Positions 61,359 to 64,000 of a stretch of 64,000 nt of DNA are shown here, in pieces; within the stretch, counting starts at the first letter, position 1, and each line of letters opens with the position of its first letter. A program made the position numbers and the translations under genes. The notes under the pieces are model-generated. The model was not told where the DNA came from, ran no database searches, and saw nothing but the letters and a program-made list of their open reading frames with translations. The DNA comes from Otis tarda (lineage: Eukaryota > Chordata > Aves > Otidiformes > Otididae), in assembly GCA_026413225.1 (NCBI GenBank), contig CM048553.1, positions 134,756,190 to 134,820,189 on the forward strand. Reading direction: 5' to 3'.

Positions 61359-62540
61359 ACCAATGGATGAAAAGAGATGAAGATAACCTTCCACTTCCAA
61401 CGTGTTAATTTTCTAAGTGGAAGAGACTTATCAATTGAACAAAGCCTTGAATTTTAAAAAATGAGGTAGTTGACAGATATGTAAAGTTAGTTGAATTTAT
61501 TTGCTTTGCTTCTCAAAATCAGTTTTCATAACACTTGCCACATATAAATTTAAGTTAAAGCTATGTGCCCCCAAGACAAGAGTGCTGCAAGATCTCTGTG
61601 CTACCACTGGAGATAAGTATCAGCAGAACTGGATAGGTATTTATTCCAAGACAAGGGACCCAGCTGATGATTCAATGTATTTATTTCAGATGACTGGAAT
61701 GTTTTTTCCTTCTGATGTGTGTGTACATGTTGTGGTGCTGGGGAACTGATGTTTTAGGATCAGTATTTCTGCAACTTAAAAAAAAAAAAAAGAGGAAAAA
61801 AAGACTGTTCAGAACTCTAGCTCCCTTTCTTGAAGTTAATAAATATCCTAAATAAGAATTTTTATTTTTGGTTGAGGAGTATGAAGAGGGGAGTGTTAAG
61901 CTAGCAAAATATATTAAATGGGAAAAATAAAAGAATAAAAAAGTAATTGAAAAGTATTTCTTTCTCCATAGGCTGTGAGAGAAGCAAGGAGTAGGTGTTC
62001 AAGAAAAGCATCAAATTGGCAGAATAGAAGCTAATCAGGCAGGAAGGAGAAGATTACGGATGATTAGGGACCTAGGCAAAAGCTGCTTATGTTGCTGGAG
62101 AGGGGGGCCAGAAAGCAGATGTGGCCTATAAATGGCCACTTCTTTAACCCTCCCATTTGACACGAAGCAGCAAGACTGTAGGTGCACTTGATAGGAGAGC
62201 AAGTCACGACGGCGTGAGTGTGAAATGGCTGTGGGAGGGAAGGGAGCTGAGCACTGCTGGAAGGAGCGGAGGTGGGGGATGCTCCAGGCCTGCATGGAGC
62301 AGGGAGCTGCTTTGAGTAGCACTCTGCAAAAAGCAACAGCTCTGGCCAAGCTGCCTGTCTTGCCTGGGGCAGAGCCATGCAAAGGCAGCCTGGTGACAGT
62401 TTCTTTCTGGAGGAGATTGCAAATTTGGGAGGGAGATTCCTCCCTGTTCCACCTACTCTGCTAGCAATGGGTGTAGCAAACCAGGCTCCACGTCTCACAC
62501 TATGATTTTCTACCTTGTTGCAGGTTCATCTTCTTTTCTT
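61359..62540. other. Unique DNA with a GC-richer patch
   Basis: An A-rich run at about 61,778-61,803. From about 62,200 to 62,460 the DNA is clearly GC-richer than its surroundings and open in several frames on both strands, but the frames begin at non-ATG codons and show no domain. It may be an unrecognised old repeat or a small regulatory patch. Confidence 0.45.
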
Positions 62541-62606
62541 TGGGGGTTGGACTAGATGACCTTTGAAGGTTCCTTCCAACCCTAACCATTCTATGATTCT
62601 ATGGTT
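62541..62606 (+). mobile_element. CR1 3'-tail fragment
   Basis: About 66 bp: GGGGTTGGACTAGATGACC through the younger-type CR1 3' UTR to two octamer units. A very short CR1 insertion of the same subfamily as the copies at 10.4 and 31.8 kb. Confidence 0.92.
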
Positions 62607-64000
62607 CTTTCTCAGGACAGCAGCAGCAAGATCTGTCCCTGAGACAGCAAAAGTCAACATTCCAAGTTTTGCAGAATGAAAGGATGGGGGGAAAAAAACA
62701 GATCTAGTGCAAGATATGGAATGGGAAAGGGTTGAAAAGGGAGCTGTAAGAGTGGAGACAGAATCATTGTCAATTGAGCAATAGCCCTACTTTGGGACTG
62801 AGAAGAAACGTAGACTTTGGGGAACATTTTCACTCTAGGCTAGATATTCCATTCTTTTCCTTAAATCCTTCAAATGCAAGTTTGACTACACTATTTACTT
62901 TGAGAGCTGAGAAGGAAATTGATAAACATATTTTACTAGTTCTTTTATGATTCCGTATCACCTCCAAAAGTTACATCTACGGTTTCCAGTCTGTGTGGTG
63001 TGACTTCAGTTATAGGCTGCTTGTCACAAAGGAATAGAAATTAGTAACAATTATGAGATACTGAGATCTGTTTCTTTAAAAAGATGCATCAAGTATGTTA
63101 ATTTAATAATTAATCCTTTTGCTGTCTCACACCTTTTGAAAACCATCCCCTTGTGTCTTCACTGGGGGGAAGAATTTAGCAAGGCTAATTTTCTGCTGAA
63201 AAACCTTCTTTTTGGCCATTAGTATTCTTCCTTCTTTCTCAACAAAATTAACCTGAGTTTAAGGATTTCAATTGAAATTTATATAGTATTTATGCCTTGT
63301 TTATTATAGCTTTAGATCAAGTTAAAGTGAAGGCAGGAGCACATCTTTTGTGAGTGGGCACAAGTGAAAGTAGTCATTAAATGCTTAGCTATCAGCAAAA
63401 GAAATAAGGCATGAGGTAAAGCAAAATTTTTTTGATAGTTCACAATTCTGTTTCAAAATCAAATGTTTATGGTTTTTTTTTCTGAAATTATAAGCTGCTT
63501 ATCTGCTTATTTAATGTAAGTTTTGTTCCTGACGTGTTCCTCATTTTTTCCCAGTAACTCTTCAAATTGTCATTTCCTTTGATCTTTTTATGGTATATCT
63601 GCAATATTACAATGAATCACAGTTTTCACCAATCATCTCACCTTTGGCTTGTGTTCAATAGCCTGCTTTTCCAAGTCTGAAAGTTATTTCATGTTATTTT
63701 TCTTTGCTTCTAATTCAACACACATTGTGTATAATTGCAGGGTAGAGTGATGATTACTCTGCAAAGAATTACAATCAAACTTGGCTTGTTAGTGTATAAA
63801 GCTCTGGCTGTTAATCACAATCATTTAAGCAGTAGCTAACCCTCAGTAAAACACAGATGGCATGTTGTTAGCATTTCAAGCTACCCGACTCAGACATTGT
63901 TGATGTATCCCAGCGAGGACTTTGTTAGGCTTTTCAATACTGCTTCTCTTCTGTAACGCTGAACAGTATCTGCTGGGTTGATACCCTCTGAGACGCTTAC
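62607..64000. other. Gene-free AT-rich unique DNA
   Basis: No gene or repeat recognised to the end of the window. Confidence 0.6.

Noticed and set aside
62064-62498. 144-codon minus-strand frame
   Set aside because: Starts at GTG and overlaps other open frames in the same GC-rich patch, with no domain. Kept only as a composition observation.
1-64000. Search by eye for tRNA, rRNA, CRISPR-like arrays, operon structure or bacterial signals
   Set aside because: No clover-leaf with a TTCGA loop, no regularly spaced direct repeats and no Shine-Dalgarno-led gene runs were seen. The repeats present are eukaryotic retroelements.

Overview
The window looks like gene-poor, AT-rich nuclear DNA from a bird. 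Two things point there: several copies of the CR1 non-LTR retrotransposon (the dominant LINE of birds and other reptiles), some ending in the CR1-type ATTCTATG octamer tail, and solo LTRs whose ends and polyadenylation regions resemble avian endogenous-retrovirus (ERV) LTRs. No host gene could be identified. The only host-like coding candidate is one 61-codon ATG frame on the minus strand at 14,260-14,445, which I cannot name. Most other open frames are antisense to repeats, begin at non-ATG codons, or sit in low-complexity AT-rich DNA.

Layout. 1-5,588: unique AT-rich DNA. 5,589-6,726: full-length solo LTR C1 (sense on minus) with a perfect 5-bp target-site duplication (TSD). 6,727-10,441: unique. 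10,442-12,444: 5'-truncated CR1 with a 1.9-kb open reverse-transcriptase frame. 12,445-18,764: unique, with the orphan exon-like frame. 18,765-18,855: a 91-bp internally deleted copy of the same LTR, still with its TSD. 18,856-26,065: unique. 26,066-26,120: CR1 tail. 26,690-28,332: decayed CR1. 30,001-31,646: cluster of older LTR pieces of two other families. 31,798-32,441: short CR1 on the minus strand. 32,442-49,853: about 17 kb with no recognised repeat or gene. 49,854-51,617: three-layer nest, old CR1 containing younger CR1 containing solo LTR C2. 54,946-56,093: solo LTR C3. 60,717-61,353: solo LTR of a fourth family (D) with a 5-bp TSD. 62,541-62,606: CR1 tail. The rest is unique DNA.

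How the parts relate. C1, C2 and C3 are closely similar to each other, each has its own perfect 5-bp TSD, and none has internal proviral sequence, so this family was probably active recently and its proviruses were reduced to solo LTRs by recombination. C2 and C3 form a 1.1-kb inverted repeat around 3.7 kb of unique DNA. The CR1 copies belong to at least two subfamilies separable by their 3' untranslated regions, and the nest gives their relative ages directly. No new functional system was found. The most notable items are the nested insertion, the 91-bp mini-LTR, the LTR's internal degenerate repeat with a shared 49-codon frame, and two in-frame or frame-extending deletions in the large CR1.
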